Positions 9,254 through 18,418 of a stretch of 64,000 nt of DNA are shown here, in pieces. Made by a program: the position numbers and the translations under genes. How positions within the stretch are numbered: the stretch's first letter is position 1; each line of letters begins with the position of its first letter. The stretch is from Saccharothrix ecbatanensis (GTDB lineage Bacteria; Actinomycetota; Actinomycetes; Mycobacteriales; Pseudonocardiaceae). A model generated the notes under the pieces. It searched no databases. It was not told the DNA's origin and worked only from the letters and a program-made list of their open reading frames with translations. The DNA lies in the NCBI RefSeq assembly GCF_014205015.1, contig NZ_JACHMO010000001.1, positions 4,588,001-4,652,000 on the forward strand, given 5' to 3'.

Positions 9254-11044
9254 ATGACCGCGCTCAAACCGGAACCCGTGATCACCCATCCGGGTGCGGC
9301 CAGACGACGGTCCAAGGGCGCGGTGTTCCTGGGTCTGCTCAAGACCACCGACCCGAAGCAGATCGGGCTGCTCTACCTGTCGACGTCGTTCATGTTCTTC
9401 ATGGTCGGCGGCCTGATGGCGTTGCTGATCCGGGGCGAGCTGGCCCGGCCGGGGCTCCAGTTCCTGTCGACCGAGCAGTACAACCAGCTGTTCACCATGC
9501 ACGGCACGATCATGCTGCTGCTGTACGCGACGCCGATCCTGTTCGGGTTCGCGAACTACATCCTGCCGTTGCAGATCGGCGCGCCGGACGTGGCGTTCCC
9601 CCGGCTCAACGCGCTCTCGTACTGGCTCTACCTGTTCGGCGGGCTGACCGTGATGGCCGGGTTCGTCACGCCGGGCGGCGCGGCGGACTTCGGCTGGACC
9701 GCCTACACGCCGTTGAGCAGCGCCGTGCACGCTCCGGGCATCGGCGCGGACCTGTGGATCATGGGCCTGGCGGTGTCCGGGCTCGGCACGATCCTGGGCG
9801 GGGTGAACATGGTGACGACGGTGTGCTGCCTGCGCGCGCCCGGCATGACCATGTTCCGGATGCCGATCTTCACCTGGAACATCTTCGTCACCAGCCTGCT
9901 GATCCTGATCGCGTTCCCGATCCTCACCGCGGCGCTGATGGGGTTGGCCGCCGACCGGCACCTGGGCGCGCACGTGTTCGACCCCGCGAACGGCGGGGTG
10001 ATCCTGTGGCAGCACCTGTTCTGGTTCTTCGGGCATCCCGAGGTGTACATCGTGGCGCTGCCGTTCTTCGGCATCGTGTCGGAGATCTTCCCGGTGTTCA
10101 GCCGGAAGCCGTTGTTCGGCTACAAGGGGCTGGTGTTCGCCACGTTCGCGATCGCCGCGCTGTCGGTGGCGGTGTGGGCGCACCACATGTTCGCGACGGG
10201 AGCGGTGCTGCTGCCGTTCTTCTCGCTGATGACGTTCCTCATCGCGGTGCCGACCGGGATCAAGTTCTTCAACTGGATCGGCACCATGTGGAAGGGGCAG
10301 ATCACGCTGGAGACGCCGATGCTGTTCAGCGTCGGGTTCCTGATCACGTTCCTGCTCGGTGGGCTGACCGGCATCATCCTGGCGTCGCCGCCGCTGGACT
10401 TCCACGTCACGGACACGTATTTCGTGGTGGCGCACTTCCACTACGTGCTGTTCGGGACGATCGTGTTCGCCACGTACGCGGGCATCTACTTCTGGTTCCC
10501 CAAGATGACCGGGCGGATGCTGAACGAGCCGCTGGGCAAGCTCCACTTCTGGACCACGTTCCTCGGGTTCCACCTGACGTTCCTGATCCAGCACTGGCTG
10601 GGCAACATCGGCTTCCCGCGCCGGTACGCCGACTACCTGCCGTCCGACGGGTTCACCCTGATGAACACCATCTCCACGATCGGGGCCTTCCTGCTGGGCG
10701 CGTCCGTCCTGCCATTCGTGTGGAACGTGCTGCGCAGCTACCGGTTCGGCGACCCGGCGGGGCACGACGACCCGTGGGGCTTCGGGAACTCGCTCGAATG
10801 GGCGACGACGTGCCCGCCGCCCCGGCACAACTTCACCGAACTGCCCCGGATCCGGTCGGAGCGGCCCGCGTTCGAACTCCACTACCCGCACATGGTGGAG
10901 CGGATGCGCGACGAGTCGCACTTCTCGCTGACCCATCCCGGCAAGCACCGGGTGCCACCGGACGACACGACGGAAAAGGCCCTCGCGTCGACCGAGCGGG
11001 AGCATGAGACGAAGGATGAGGTCAGGAAGGACCGGGAGGACTGA
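9254..11044 (+). CDS. ctaD: Cytochrome c oxidase subunit I (CtaD)
   Basis: This 596-residue, roughly 12-helix catalytic subunit of the aa3-type terminal oxidase carries heme a and the heme a3-CuB site. Visible ligands and motifs are TMHGTIML (heme a His), [11 protein letters not shown] and WAHHMF (CuB His residues and the His-Tyr pair), and HFHYVLFG (heme a3/a His pair). ATG 9254 follows GAGGCGGG. The hydrophilic tail (about residues 535-596) is a lineage feature. A degraded copy of this tail lies at 28957-29145. The gene stands alone, as usual in actinobacteria. Confidence 0.96.
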   Translation: MTALKPEPVITHPGAARRRSKGAVFLGLLKTTDPKQIGLLYLSTSFMFFMVGGLMALLIRGELARPGLQFLSTEQYNQLFTMHGTIMLLLYATPILFGFANYILPLQIGAPDVAFPRLNALSYWLYLFGGLTVMAGFVTPGGAADFGWTAYTPLSSAVHAPGIGADLWIMGLAVSGLGTILGGVNMVTTVCCLRAPGMTMFRMPIFTWNIFVTSLLILIAFPILTAALMGLAADRHLGAHVFDPANGGVILWQHLFWFFGHPEVYIVALPFFGIVSEIFPVFSRKPLFGYKGLVFATFAIAALSVAVWAHHMFATGAVLLPFFSLMTFLIAVPTGIKFFNWIGTMWKGQITLETPMLFSVGFLITFLLGGLTGIILASPPLDFHVTDTYFVVAHFHYVLFGTIVFATYAGIYFWFPKMTGRMLNEPLGKLHFWTTFLGFHLTFLIQHWLGNIGFPRRYADYLPSDGFTLMNTISTIGAFLLGASVLPFVWNVLRSYRFGDPAGHDDPWGFGNSLEWATTCPPPRHNFTELPRIRSERPAFELHYPHMVERMRDESHFSLTHPGKHRVPPDDTTEKALASTEREHETKDEVRKDRED

Positions 11045-11109
11045 GGCCCGAGCGTCGCCCATGTCCGAAGCCCGGCAGGCCCGGCGGGGGTGCGGGTCGG
11101 CGCCCCTGG

Positions 11110-12324
11110 TCAGACCGCTCGATCGGCGGCCGCGCGACGGCGGGTGATCGTCCGGTCCACCAGGACGGCCGGGACCGTCAGGACCGCCAGGCCCGCGCCG
11201 ATCCACGGGATCGCGGTGAACTCCGCGCCCGCGCTGAGCGCGATGCCCGCGAACACCGGCACGAGGCTGATGCCGAGCTGGAACATCGACACCGCGGTCG
11301 ACCCGGCGAGGGTCGGCGCCTGTCCCGCCAGGGTGAACACCCGGCCGTAGATCGCCGGGTTCAGCACGAAGCCCGCGATGCCCATGAGCACCACGAGGAC
11401 GATCACCGCGATGTCGTGCTCGGCGAGGAGCGCGAGCAGGACCGAGGACACCCCGATCCCGATCGCACCGATCAGCAACGCGTGGAAGGGCCGGGCGTCG
11501 GCGATCCGGCCGCCGATGGACAGGCCCACGAACGCGCCGATGCCGAACAGCGTGAGGATCGGCGGCACCCACACCGCGCCCAGCCCGGTGACGTCGGTCA
11601 GGAGCGGCGCGAGGTAGTTGTACGTGATCATGTAGGACGCGGTGCTCAGCAGCGTGGCGGCGTAGACCGCGTACAGCCGGGGCTGCTTCATGGCCCGCAG
11701 TTCCTGCCGCACACCGGGTTCCACGGCCGACTTCGTCGCGGGCACGGCCGCCGCGGTCAGGATCGCGCCGATCAAGGTCAGCGCGAACACGGCCCAGAAG
11801 CCGCCCCGCCACCCGGTGTAGTAGCTGAGCAACGCGCTCGCCGGCCCACCTGCGAGCATCGCGATGCTGAGCCCGCTGACGACCACCCCGGACGCGCGTG
11901 CGGTGCGTTCCGGCGGGACGAGGCTGATCGCGGTGACCGCCGCGACCGCCCAGAACCCGGCGTAGGCGATACCGCAGACGAACCGGGCGACCAGGATCAC
12001 CGCGTAGTCGTCAACGAGGAGGCTGACGGCCACGGCGGCGGCGAACAGCAGCTGCGTGACGACCAACGTGGTGCGCCGGGGCCACCGCAGGGTCAGCACC
12101 GCCATCGGCGGCCCGCCGATCACCACCGCGATGGCGAAGGCCGTGATCAACGCGCCGGCGGCGGGCAGCGTGATGGCCAGGTCGTCGGCGATCGCCGGCA
12201 GCACACCGGCGACCAGGAACTCGGCACTGCCCATCGCGAGAAGGCTGAACGCGAGCAGGTAGACGCCGAGCGGCAGCCTCTTGCCGCTGTCGACAGCTGG
12301 TTGCGTGACGGCTTCGGCGCTCAT
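11110..12324 (-). CDS. MFS exporter of the dithiolopyrrolone-type cluster (HlmH-like)
   Basis: This is a 404-residue DHA1-family major facilitator with about 12 membrane segments. It has the motif region LVARFVCGIAYAGFWAVA and resembles chloramphenicol/arabinose-efflux-type exporters (AEFLVAGVLPAIADDL). ATG 12324 has GAGG upstream. It lies at the edge of the biosynthetic cluster, where holomycin clusters also encode an MFS pump (HlmH). Export of, and self-protection from, the product is the likely role; this is inference from position and family. Confidence 0.82.
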   Translation of the reverse strand: MSAEAVTQPAVDSGKRLPLGVYLLAFSLLAMGSAEFLVAGVLPAIADDLAITLPAAGALITAFAIAVVIGGPPMAVLTLRWPRRTTLVVTQLLFAAAVAVSLLVDDYAVILVARFVCGIAYAGFWAVAAVTAISLVPPERTARASGVVVSGLSIAMLAGGPASALLSYYTGWRGGFWAVFALTLIGAILTAAAVPATKSAVEPGVRQELRAMKQPRLYAVYAATLLSTASYMITYNYLAPLLTDVTGLGAVWVPPILTLFGIGAFVGLSIGGRIADARPFHALLIGAIGIGVSSVLLALLAEHDIAVIVLVVLMGIAGFVLNPAIYGRVFTLAGQAPTLAGSTAVSMFQLGISLVPVFAGIALSAGAEFTAIPWIGAGLAVLTVPAVLVDRTITRRRAAADRAV

Positions 12325-12587
12325 CGGACGGCACCTCGGATCAGGGTGGCGGCAAGTTCTGTGGTCATTGGCTGGGACCGAATCCGTTCTGCCGATGGCT
12401 GGTCGTCTCCGGGGCCCAGGTTGGGCAAGACGGCGACTCCCTGGCAAGTTCCGTTGCCGGAACCGGGACGATTCGGCTCGACCTCGTGCGACCGACGACG
12501 TTGATCGGCGTGGCCGCACCCGCCGAGCCCGAGTTCCCCATCGAGGTCGAAGCGTCCGCCGTCCTGCCCTGAAACGCCGGAAGGCAC
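12325..12587. other. Non-coding gap with a GTTCCG-N4-CGGAAC palindrome
   Basis: No convincing gene is seen between the MFS exporter start and the terminator of the FAD oxidoreductase. The stretch should hold the exporter promoter. A perfect 6-bp inverted repeat with a 4-bp spacer (GTTCCGTTGCCGGAAC, 12448-12463) shares the core CCGTTGCC with the complement of the palindrome at 14874-14889. A common regulator, perhaps the XRE-cupin protein, is therefore possible. Confidence 0.45.
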
Positions 12588-12621
12588 GGTGTCCTCGCTC
12601 GCACGACCGAGCGAGGACACC
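12588..12621. terminator. Hairpin terminator downstream of the FAD oxidoreductase
   Basis: A perfect 13-bp stem (GGTGTCCTCGCTC with GAGCGAGGACACC) and an 8-nt loop lie 20 bp past the stop of the minus-strand oxidoreductase gene at 12642. Confidence 0.85.
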
Positions 12622-12641
12622 ATGGCGCTGGGGCAGTCGGG

Positions 12642-14093
12642 TCACCAGACCCGGCGGGTCCGCGCGTAGTACTCCCGGAGCAGCTTGAGCAGGTCGGGGT
12701 CCAGGCGGGAGCTGAAGACCAGCTCCGCGGGCGGCGTGATCTCCGGGTCGATCTCCTCGACCCAGCGCTCGATCGCGGGCCGCAGGTCCATGCCGATCCA
12801 GTAGTGCCAGTCGACCGGCAGCGTCCAGTCCTGCTCCGGGCCGATCGCGAACTGCTCGAAGAACGTGGTCGTCACGATCTGCTCGCGGCTCGACGCCTGG
12901 ATCGGCCTGCGCAGCGGGGTGAACAGCTCGAAGTCCTCCGCGGTCGGCTCGCCCAGGATGCGGGCCGTCATCTCACGCGCCACCAGGGGGGACATGTGCA
13001 GGCCGTCCCGGTAGGTGCCGGTCATGATCCACAGTCCGGCCATCCCGCCCGAGCCGAGCAGCGGGAAGCCGTCCACCGACACCGGCCGGTTGCCGACCTG
13101 GACCTTCTGCACCGGGCTCGCCCACAGGTTCATCCGGATCTGGCGGTGCGCGCACTGCATGAGGAACACCATGTCGCGCATGTCCGCGAGGTCCCTCGGC
13201 TGAGTCGAGATGACGTTGGTGGCGCCGATGTAGACCTGGCCCTCGCCGCGCGGCACGAGGTGCAGACCGCACGCGAACGACCGGTTCGGGGTCCGGATGA
13301 CGCTGCGCGGCGCGGTGCCGTCGAACGTCTTCATCAGCACCGACACGCCGTAGCCGCTGACCAGCGGCGGAATGTGCCCGCCGACCGGCAGCCGGTCGAG
13401 CAGCGCCTGCGTGCGGGCGCCCGCGGCCAGCGCCACCTGCCCGCCGGTCAGGTGGTCGCCGTCGGTCAGCGTCACCCCGGTCACCCGGTCGCCGGTGTGG
13501 TCGACCTTGGTGGCCTCTGCCTCGACCAGCACGCCGCCGGCGGCGACGAAGGCGTCCTGCAACCGCACCATCAGGGCGGCCGAGTCGACCGCGTGCTCGC
13601 CGGGGATGTGCAGCGCCCTCAGCGGCCGGGAGAGCGGCTCCGCCTCGACCCACTCCAGGTCGAGCGGGTCCACGTCCTCGAACGGCGCGTCGTACCGGAT
13701 CAGCTCGTCGCGGATGGCGCGGAAGTTCGTGTCGTCGATCTCGGCCATGCCGATGGCGTTGAGGATGACGGTGGTCCCGTCCGCGGTGAGGATCTCGTCG
13801 GCCGCGCCGTCGCCGAGGCCGTCGAGCCACTCCGGCCACATCCCGGTCGCCTTGATGCCGAGCTCCAGCTTGTGCCGGCCGGCGTCGCTGCCCACCAGCG
13901 TGGTGGTGACCTCGCCGAAGGTACCGAGCATCGCGCCGGACGCGGTAGTGCCCGCGAACGGGCGGTGCGACTCGCCCAGCACGGCGACGTCCTGCCCGCG
14001 TCGGGCCAGCACCAGGCCGAGCGACAGGCCGAGCACGCCGTTCCCGACGATGATCACGTCGAAGTTCTTCTTGGCCAGACCAGGAGAATTCAT
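12642..14093 (-). CDS. DAO-type FAD-dependent oxidoreductase
   Basis: This is a 483-residue flavoprotein of the D-amino-acid oxidase/glycine oxidase superfamily. The N-terminal dinucleotide fold is FDVIIVGNGVLGLSLGL (about residues 11-27). The C-terminal part of the FAD site is FPLLGSGGMAGLWIMTGTYRDG. ATG 14093 follows GGGAAGC. The substrate is unknown; amine or amino-acid oxidation is expected for the family. It sits inside the cluster between the exporter and an XRE-cupin regulator, but the canonical holomycin set has no such enzyme. It may be a tailoring or precursor enzyme. Confidence 0.8.
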   Translation of the reverse strand: MNSPGLAKKNFDVIIVGNGVLGLSLGLVLARRGQDVAVLGESHRPFAGTTASGAMLGTFGEVTTTLVGSDAGRHKLELGIKATGMWPEWLDGLGDGAADEILTADGTTVILNAIGMAEIDDTNFRAIRDELIRYDAPFEDVDPLDLEWVEAEPLSRPLRALHIPGEHAVDSAALMVRLQDAFVAAGGVLVEAEATKVDHTGDRVTGVTLTDGDHLTGGQVALAAGARTQALLDRLPVGGHIPPLVSGYGVSVLMKTFDGTAPRSVIRTPNRSFACGLHLVPRGEGQVYIGATNVISTQPRDLADMRDMVFLMQCAHRQIRMNLWASPVQKVQVGNRPVSVDGFPLLGSGGMAGLWIMTGTYRDGLHMSPLVAREMTARILGEPTAEDFELFTPLRRPIQASSREQIVTTTFFEQFAIGPEQDWTLPVDWHYWIGMDLRPAIERWVEEIDPEITPPAELVFSSRLDPDLLKLLREYYARTRRVW

Positions 14094-14240
14094 GCAGCTT
14101 CCCATCCAGTCAAAGGAAACCGCACGGCAAACTTTCATGGAATGTCGCCGAGCAGGATCGCCCGTATTCCGTGCGGCACTCCGGATCGTGCCACCGAATC
14201 CGCGATCCGACAATGAACGCAAGGCTGCGGCAACGCCGCG

Positions 14241-14843
14241 TCACGCACCCTCGCCGACAATTTCCACATCCCGTTTCACGCGCATGTGGATACGCTCGCC
14301 CTGTGGCCCGAGAATGTTCAGCACCTCGACCGGGCCCGCGCCCGTGGCGCCGAACCAGTGCGGCTCCCTGGTGTCGAACTCGGCCGCCTCGCCCGCCTCC
14401 AGCACCAGGTCCTGGTCGGCCAGGACCAGCCGCAATTGCCCCGAGAGCACGTAAAGCCATTCGTAACCGTCGTGCGTGCACAGGTCGGGCGTGCTGCGGT
14501 CCGGCGGGATGATCGTCTTGAAGGTGTGCAACGGTCCCGGCTCGCGGGTGAGCGCGAGCACCACGCTGCCGTCCACCCGGCGCGGTGTCGGCCGGACCCT
14601 CGGGTCGGCGACCTCCGGTCCGCCGATCAGCTCGTCCAGCGGAATCCCGTACACCCGGACAATGGGCAGCAATAATTCCAGGCTCGGCCGGCGCTGACCG
14701 ACCTCCAACCGCGACAACGTGCTCCTCGATATCCCGGTCAGACCGGAGAGCTGGGACAGACTCATCCCGCGCTGGGTGCGAAGGCGGTTCAGCCGGGGGC
14801 CGACGGCGGCGAGGGCGGCCGTGATGTCGTCGAACTGTGCCAT
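14241..14843 (-). CDS. XRE-cupin transcriptional regulator
   Basis: This is a 200-residue regulator. The N-terminal XRE helix-turn-helix spans about residues 15-70 (LNRLRTQRGMSLSQLSGLTG and SRSTLSRLEVGQRRPSLELL). The C-terminal cupin spans about 105-190 (HDGYEWLYVLSGQLRLVLAD and GEAAEFDTREPHWFGATG), a typical small-ligand sensor. ATG 14843 lacks a strong ribosome-binding site. It is divergent from the HlmI-like gene, with a palindrome at 14874-14889 between them. It may control the dithiol oxidase and the FAD oxidoreductase; this is inference. Confidence 0.87.
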   Translation of the reverse strand: MAQFDDITAALAAVGPRLNRLRTQRGMSLSQLSGLTGISRSTLSRLEVGQRRPSLELLLPIVRVYGIPLDELIGGPEVADPRVRPTPRRVDGSVVLALTREPGPLHTFKTIIPPDRSTPDLCTHDGYEWLYVLSGQLRLVLADQDLVLEAGEAAEFDTREPHWFGATGAGPVEVLNILGPQGERIHMRVKRDVEIVGEGA

Positions 14844-14873
14844 ACCGCTATGACACCAGTGCGTCCCGGAAAC

Positions 14874-14889
14874 GGCAACGGACGTTGCC
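14874..14889. promoter_or_regulatory. Palindrome GGCAAC-N4-GTTGCC in the XRE-cupin/hlmI-like divergent promoter
   Basis: GGCAACGGACGTTGCC has perfect 6-bp arms and lies midway between two divergent starts (14843 and 14935). It is the obvious candidate operator for the XRE-cupin regulator. It shares its core with the palindrome at 12448-12463. Confidence 0.55.
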
Positions 14890-14934
14890 CTGGCGCGCCC
14901 AGCCGATTCACCATGGCGGCGGAGGTGATCCACA

Positions 14935-15876
14935 ATGACGGACTTGGCCACTGACAGCGACTACGACGTCGTCGTGATCGGCGCGGGCGCGGGAGGGCTC
15001 AACGCGGCTCTGCTGCTGGCCCGTGCTCGACGGAGGGTCGCGGTCGTCGACAACGGGCAGCCGCGCAACGCCCCGGCGGAGCACATGCACGGATTCCTGT
15101 CCAGGGACGGCATGTCGCCGTCGGCCTTCCTGGAGGTCGGCCGCGAGGAGGTGGTCGGCTACGGCGCCACGATGATCAACGCGGTGGTGGACGACCTGGT
15201 CGCGTTCGACGGCGGGGGTTTCACGGCGTCGATGGACAACGGGCAGGTGCTGCGCGCCAGGAGCGTGGTCGTGGCCACGGGCCTGCGGGACGAGCTGCCA
15301 GACATCCCCGGGGTGCGCGACCGCTGGGGCCGCGACGTCGTGCACTGCCCCTACTGCCACGGCTACGAGTTCCGCGACCAGGCGCTCGGCGTGCTCGGCG
15401 TCAGCCCCGGCTCGATCTCTCACGCGCAGCTGCTGCGCCAGTGGTCGGCCGACGTGACGCTCTTCGCCCACACCCTCGACCTGTCCGACGAGGACCGCGC
15501 CACGCTCGCGGCCCGGGGCATCGAGGTCGTGGACGGCGCCGTCGCCGAGGTCGTGGTGCGGGACGACGCCGTGCGCGGTGTCGTCCCGGCCGACGGCGAC
15601 CTCGTGGCCCGCTCGGTGGTGTTCGTGGTGCCGCGCATGGTGCCGCGCGACGCCCTGCTGACCAAGGTGGGCTGCGCCGTCGGCGAGGACGGCTGGGTGA
15701 CCGTCGACAAGGCCGGTCGGACCAGCGTGCCGGGCGTCTACGCGGTCGGCAACGTGATCGATCCGAAGGCTCAGGTCGTCACCGCGGCCGGGATGGGGTG
15801 CGCGGCGGGCTTCGCGATCAACTTCGACCTGGTCCAGCAGGACATCGCCGCCGCCGTGGCGGCGAAGACCTCCTGA
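14935..15876 (+). CDS. hlmI: Thioredoxin-reductase-like dithiol oxidase (HlmI-like)
   Basis: This is a 313-residue FAD protein of the GliT/HlmI type. It has an FAD site (VVVIGAGAGGLNAALLLARA), a redox pair CPYCHGYE (about residues 140-147) and a terminal FAD segment GVYAVGNVIDPKAQVV. The NAD(P)-site loop is GVSPGS rather than classic GxGxxG, as in O2-dependent members. HlmI forms the intramolecular disulfide of holomycin and protects the producer. A good ribosome-binding site (GGCGGAGG) precedes ATG 14935. Its position in a cluster with a Cys-specific NRPS supports disulfide formation over a thioredoxin role. Confidence 0.85.
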   Translation: MTDLATDSDYDVVVIGAGAGGLNAALLLARARRRVAVVDNGQPRNAPAEHMHGFLSRDGMSPSAFLEVGREEVVGYGATMINAVVDDLVAFDGGGFTASMDNGQVLRARSVVVATGLRDELPDIPGVRDRWGRDVVHCPYCHGYEFRDQALGVLGVSPGSISHAQLLRQWSADVTLFAHTLDLSDEDRATLAARGIEVVDGAVAEVVVRDDAVRGVVPADGDLVARSVVFVVPRMVPRDALLTKVGCAVGEDGWVTVDKAGRTSVPGVYAVGNVIDPKAQVVTAAGMGCAAGFAINFDLVQQDIAAAVAAKTS

Positions 15877-15894
15877 CCGGACGGCGGTGGGCGG

Positions 15895-15924
15895 GCGCAC
15901 CGGGGGACACGGCCCCCGGTGCGC
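15895..15924. terminator. Bidirectional hairpin between the hlmI-like and globin genes
   Basis: A perfect 12-bp stem (GCGCACCGGGGG with CCCCCGGTGCGC) and a 6-nt loop lie between convergent genes ending at 15876 and 15959. Confidence 0.85.
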
Positions 15925-15958
15925 TCGGGTGTGCGATCGCGGGACATCCACTCGCGCG

Positions 15959-16423
15959 CTACTCCCCGACCGGAGGCGCTTCGCCCCAGCCCCAGACCTT
16001 GATGGACTCCCGCATGGCCGGTTGCGCGCCACGTTGCGAGTTGGCCATCGCGCCGCGCGAACCCCACTCCAGGTAGGCCACGAACGCCGACCGGAATTCC
16101 CGGTCCGTCGGCAGCCCCACGGCGTCGGCCGCCTGGAGCATCAGCCGGACCCAGCGCTCGCGCTGCTCGGGCTTGATGTCGCGGTTGCGGTGTTTGGACA
16201 GCAGGCGGGCGAACCCGCCGTGCTCGTCCGTGTACTCCTTGGGCCCGCCGAAAACCTCGCCGAGCATGACCGCGACGTCCTTGGGGTGGTCCGCGGTCAT
16301 CCGCCGGAACACCGGCGCGAGCAACTCGTCCTCGAGGACGCGGCGGTAGAAGTCCTCGGTCAGCTTCTCCAGCGCTTCCGCGCCGCCCATCCACTCGAAG
16401 ATGGTGGGTGTCCCCTCGACCAT
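15959..16423 (-). CDS. hlmG: Truncated hemoglobin (group II type, HlmG-like)
   Basis: This is a 154-residue globin. Family landmarks are IFEWMGGAEALEKLTEDFYRR in the N-terminal helices (given here as adjoining motifs EWMGG and LTEDFYRRVL), the Gly pair and EVFGGPKEYT, the proximal-His region HGGFARLLSKHR, and PEQRERWVRLM. ATG 16423 follows GGAGGATCGC. Holomycin clusters carry a globin (HlmG) of undefined role. Handling O2 for the flavin oxidases or protecting from reactive species is a guess. It is the last gene of the minus-strand NRPS operon, 38 bp after the dehydrogenase. Confidence 0.85.
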   Translation of the reverse strand: MVEGTPTIFEWMGGAEALEKLTEDFYRRVLEDELLAPVFRRMTADHPKDVAVMLGEVFGGPKEYTDEHGGFARLLSKHRNRDIKPEQRERWVRLMLQAADAVGLPTDREFRSAFVAYLEWGSRGAMANSQRGAQPAMRESIKVWGWGEAPPVGE

Positions 16424-16461
16424 TGCGCGATCCTCCAGCTCTGTCCTGCGGTTACCGTGGG

Positions 16462-17604
16462 TCACAGTCCGAGCGAGCGCCCGATCATCTCCTTCATGAT
16501 CTCGGTGGTGCCCCCGTAGATCGTCTGCACGCGGCTGTTGGCCCAGTGCGAGGAGATCGGGCTCTCCCTGACGTACCCGGAGCCTCCGTGCAGCTGGAGG
16601 CACCGGTCGGCGACCTCGACCTGGAGCTCGGTCGTCCACCACTTGACCTTCGCCGCGTCGGTGACGGTCAGCCGCCCCGCGTTCAGCTCGGTCGTGCAGT
16701 GGTTGAGGAAGACGCGGGCGAGGGTGATCTCGGTGTCCAGGGTCGCCAGCACGAACCGGTTGTGCTGGAAGCTGCCGATGGTCTGGCCGAACGCCTTCCG
16801 GGTGGTCGCGTGGGCCAGCGTGTCGGCGAGCATCGTCTCCGCGGTGGCGACCGCGACCGTGGCGATGCACATCCGCTCACGCGGTATGCCCGCCATCAGG
16901 TAGCCCTGGCCGGCGTTCTCCTTGCCGATCAGGTTGGCCACCGGCACGCGGCAGCCGTCGAAGAACAGCTCCGTGGTGTCGCTGGCCCGCCAGCCGAGCT
17001 TGTCCATCCGCCGACCGCGGGTGAACCCGGGCGTGCCGCGTTCGACGACCAGCAGGCTGATCCCCTGGTGGCCGCGCGCGGACATGGTCTTGGCCGCGAC
17101 GATGACCAGGTCGGCGTTCTCGCCGTTGGTGATGAACGTCTTCTGGCCGTTGAGCACGTAGCAGTCGCCATCGCGCGAGGCTGTGGTCCTGATGCCGCCG
17201 AGGTCCGACCCCGCGCCCGGCTCGGTCATCGCGATCGCGGCGATGAGGTCGCCCGAGCACAGACCCGGCAGCCACCGCGCCTTCTGCTCGGGCGTGGTGC
17301 GCACGGACAGGTAGCAGGCGATCAGGTCGTTGTGCGCGACGAAACCCGGCGCGGTGACCCCGGCTCGGACCAGCTCCTCGATGAACACCCCGGTGTAGCG
17401 GAAGTCGGGCTCGTCGGCGCCGCCGTACTCGACCGGGACGCCGAGGCCGAGCAGTCCGGCCTTGCCCGCCTTGCGCCAGACCTCGCGGTCGATGATGCCC
17501 TGCTCCTCCCACCCGTCGTGGTACGGGACCGCTTCGCGGGCCAGGAACGTGCGGCACAGGTCGCGGAACTCCTCGTGGTGGGGCTCGTACGGGTTGACGT
17601 CCAT
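16462..17604 (-). CDS. hlmB: Acyl-CoA dehydrogenase-like oxidase (HlmB-like)
   Basis: This is a 380-residue acyl-CoA dehydrogenase-fold flavoenzyme. It shows IAMTEPGAGSDLGGI, VLNGQKTFITNGENADL, the FAD-binding RKAFGQTIGSFQ, and the C-terminal LHGGSGYVRE and IYGGTTEIMKE containing the family's catalytic-Glu region. ATG 17604 follows AGGGGAC. In holomycin biosynthesis HlmB is one of several flavin oxidases that oxidise the Cys-Cys dipeptidyl thioester. Tight linkage to thioesterase, GMC oxidase and NRPS supports that role rather than beta-oxidation. Confidence 0.85.
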   Translation of the reverse strand: MDVNPYEPHHEEFRDLCRTFLAREAVPYHDGWEEQGIIDREVWRKAGKAGLLGLGVPVEYGGADEPDFRYTGVFIEELVRAGVTAPGFVAHNDLIACYLSVRTTPEQKARWLPGLCSGDLIAAIAMTEPGAGSDLGGIRTTASRDGDCYVLNGQKTFITNGENADLVIVAAKTMSARGHQGISLLVVERGTPGFTRGRRMDKLGWRASDTTELFFDGCRVPVANLIGKENAGQGYLMAGIPRERMCIATVAVATAETMLADTLAHATTRKAFGQTIGSFQHNRFVLATLDTEITLARVFLNHCTTELNAGRLTVTDAAKVKWWTTELQVEVADRCLQLHGGSGYVRESPISSHWANSRVQTIYGGTTEIMKEMIGRSLGL

Positions 17605-17620
17605 CGGCTGTCCCCTTCGG

Positions 17621-18418
17621 TCAGCGGCGTGTGGCGAGTGGGTCGCCGGGGTCCGCACCGGTCGCGTCACCGGGGTCCGCACCGGTCGCGTCAGCGGGCG
17701 GGCACAACTCCGCGTGCACGAGCACGAGCGTCGCGGCCGGGTCCCTGAACGCGGCGAAGTGCCCACCGGTGATCTCGACCTGGTCGACCGGCGCGGTGGT
17801 GTGCTCGGCCCACAGCCGCATCTGCCGCGGCGTGACGTAGCGGTCGTCCCGTGCCGCGACCGTGGTGAGCGGGAACGGCACGAGCAACGTCCGATCCAGC
17901 GGGAACTGGGCGCGGACCGCGTGGTCCTCGCGCATCAGCCGGATCAGGTACCCGGCCATGGCCTCGTTGGCGAGCAGCTCCGGCGCGGTGCCGCCGTCGG
18001 CGCGGATCTTGTCCAGCAGTTCGGCGTCGCCGAGGGCGGCGACCTCGTCCTCGGTGGAGTGCAGCCGCGGCGGCAGCGAGGCCGACAGCACCGACCGCAG
18101 CGGCGGGTACCCGACCTCTCGGGCCACCGCGTCGGCCACGGCCAGGCTGACCAGCGCGCCGAAGCTGTGCCCGAACGTCGCGTAACGCGGCCGGTCCGAG
18201 GCCTGGCGCAGGTCGGTGACGACGCTGTCGGCCAGTGCCGCGACCAGCGCGCGGTAGTCGGTGACCCGCTGCTCGGCCCGCCGGGCGCCCCGGCCGGGCA
18301 GGTCGACGCCGACGACCCGCAGGCCGGCCGGCCCGACGGCACGCCACGGCCGGTAGATCGCCGAGGTGGCGCCCGCGTACGGGAAGCAGTAGAGGTGGAC
18401 GGGCGACACGGCGCTCAT
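17621..18418 (-). CDS. hlmC: Type II thioesterase (HlmC-like)
   Basis: This is a 265-residue alpha/beta hydrolase of the type II thioesterase family. Its features are LYCFPYAGATSAIYRPW, the nucleophile elbow FGHSFGALVS (Ser about residue 87), and ITGGHFAAF containing the catalytic His. It probably edits or releases acyl groups from the NRPS carrier domain. ATG 18418 overlaps the TGA of the GMC gene as ATGA. The C-terminus carries a tandem repeat, DATGADPG twice, from a perfect 24-bp DNA duplication (17646-17693). Confidence 0.87.
   Translation of the reverse strand: MSAVSPVHLYCFPYAGATSAIYRPWRAVGPAGLRVVGVDLPGRGARRAEQRVTDYRALVAALADSVVTDLRQASDRPRYATFGHSFGALVSLAVADAVAREVGYPPLRSVLSASLPPRLHSTEDEVAALGDAELLDKIRADGGTAPELLANEAMAGYLIRLMREDHAVRAQFPLDRTLLVPFPLTTVAARDDRYVTPRQMRLWAEHTTAPVDQVEITGGHFAAFRDPAATLVLVHAELCPPADATGADPGDATGADPGDPLATRR
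17646..17693. repeat. Perfect 24-bp tandem duplication in the thioesterase C-terminus
   Basis: Two identical 24-bp units (17646-17669 and 17670-17693) encode DATGADPG twice in the last 25 residues. The reading frame is kept, and the segment lies outside the hydrolase fold, so it is probably neutral. Confidence 0.92.

Noticed and set aside
14935..15876. Housekeeping thioredoxin reductase TrxB
   Set aside because: The redox motif CPYCHGYE, the altered NAD(P) loop and the location in a Cys-derived product cluster point to the GliT/HlmI type.
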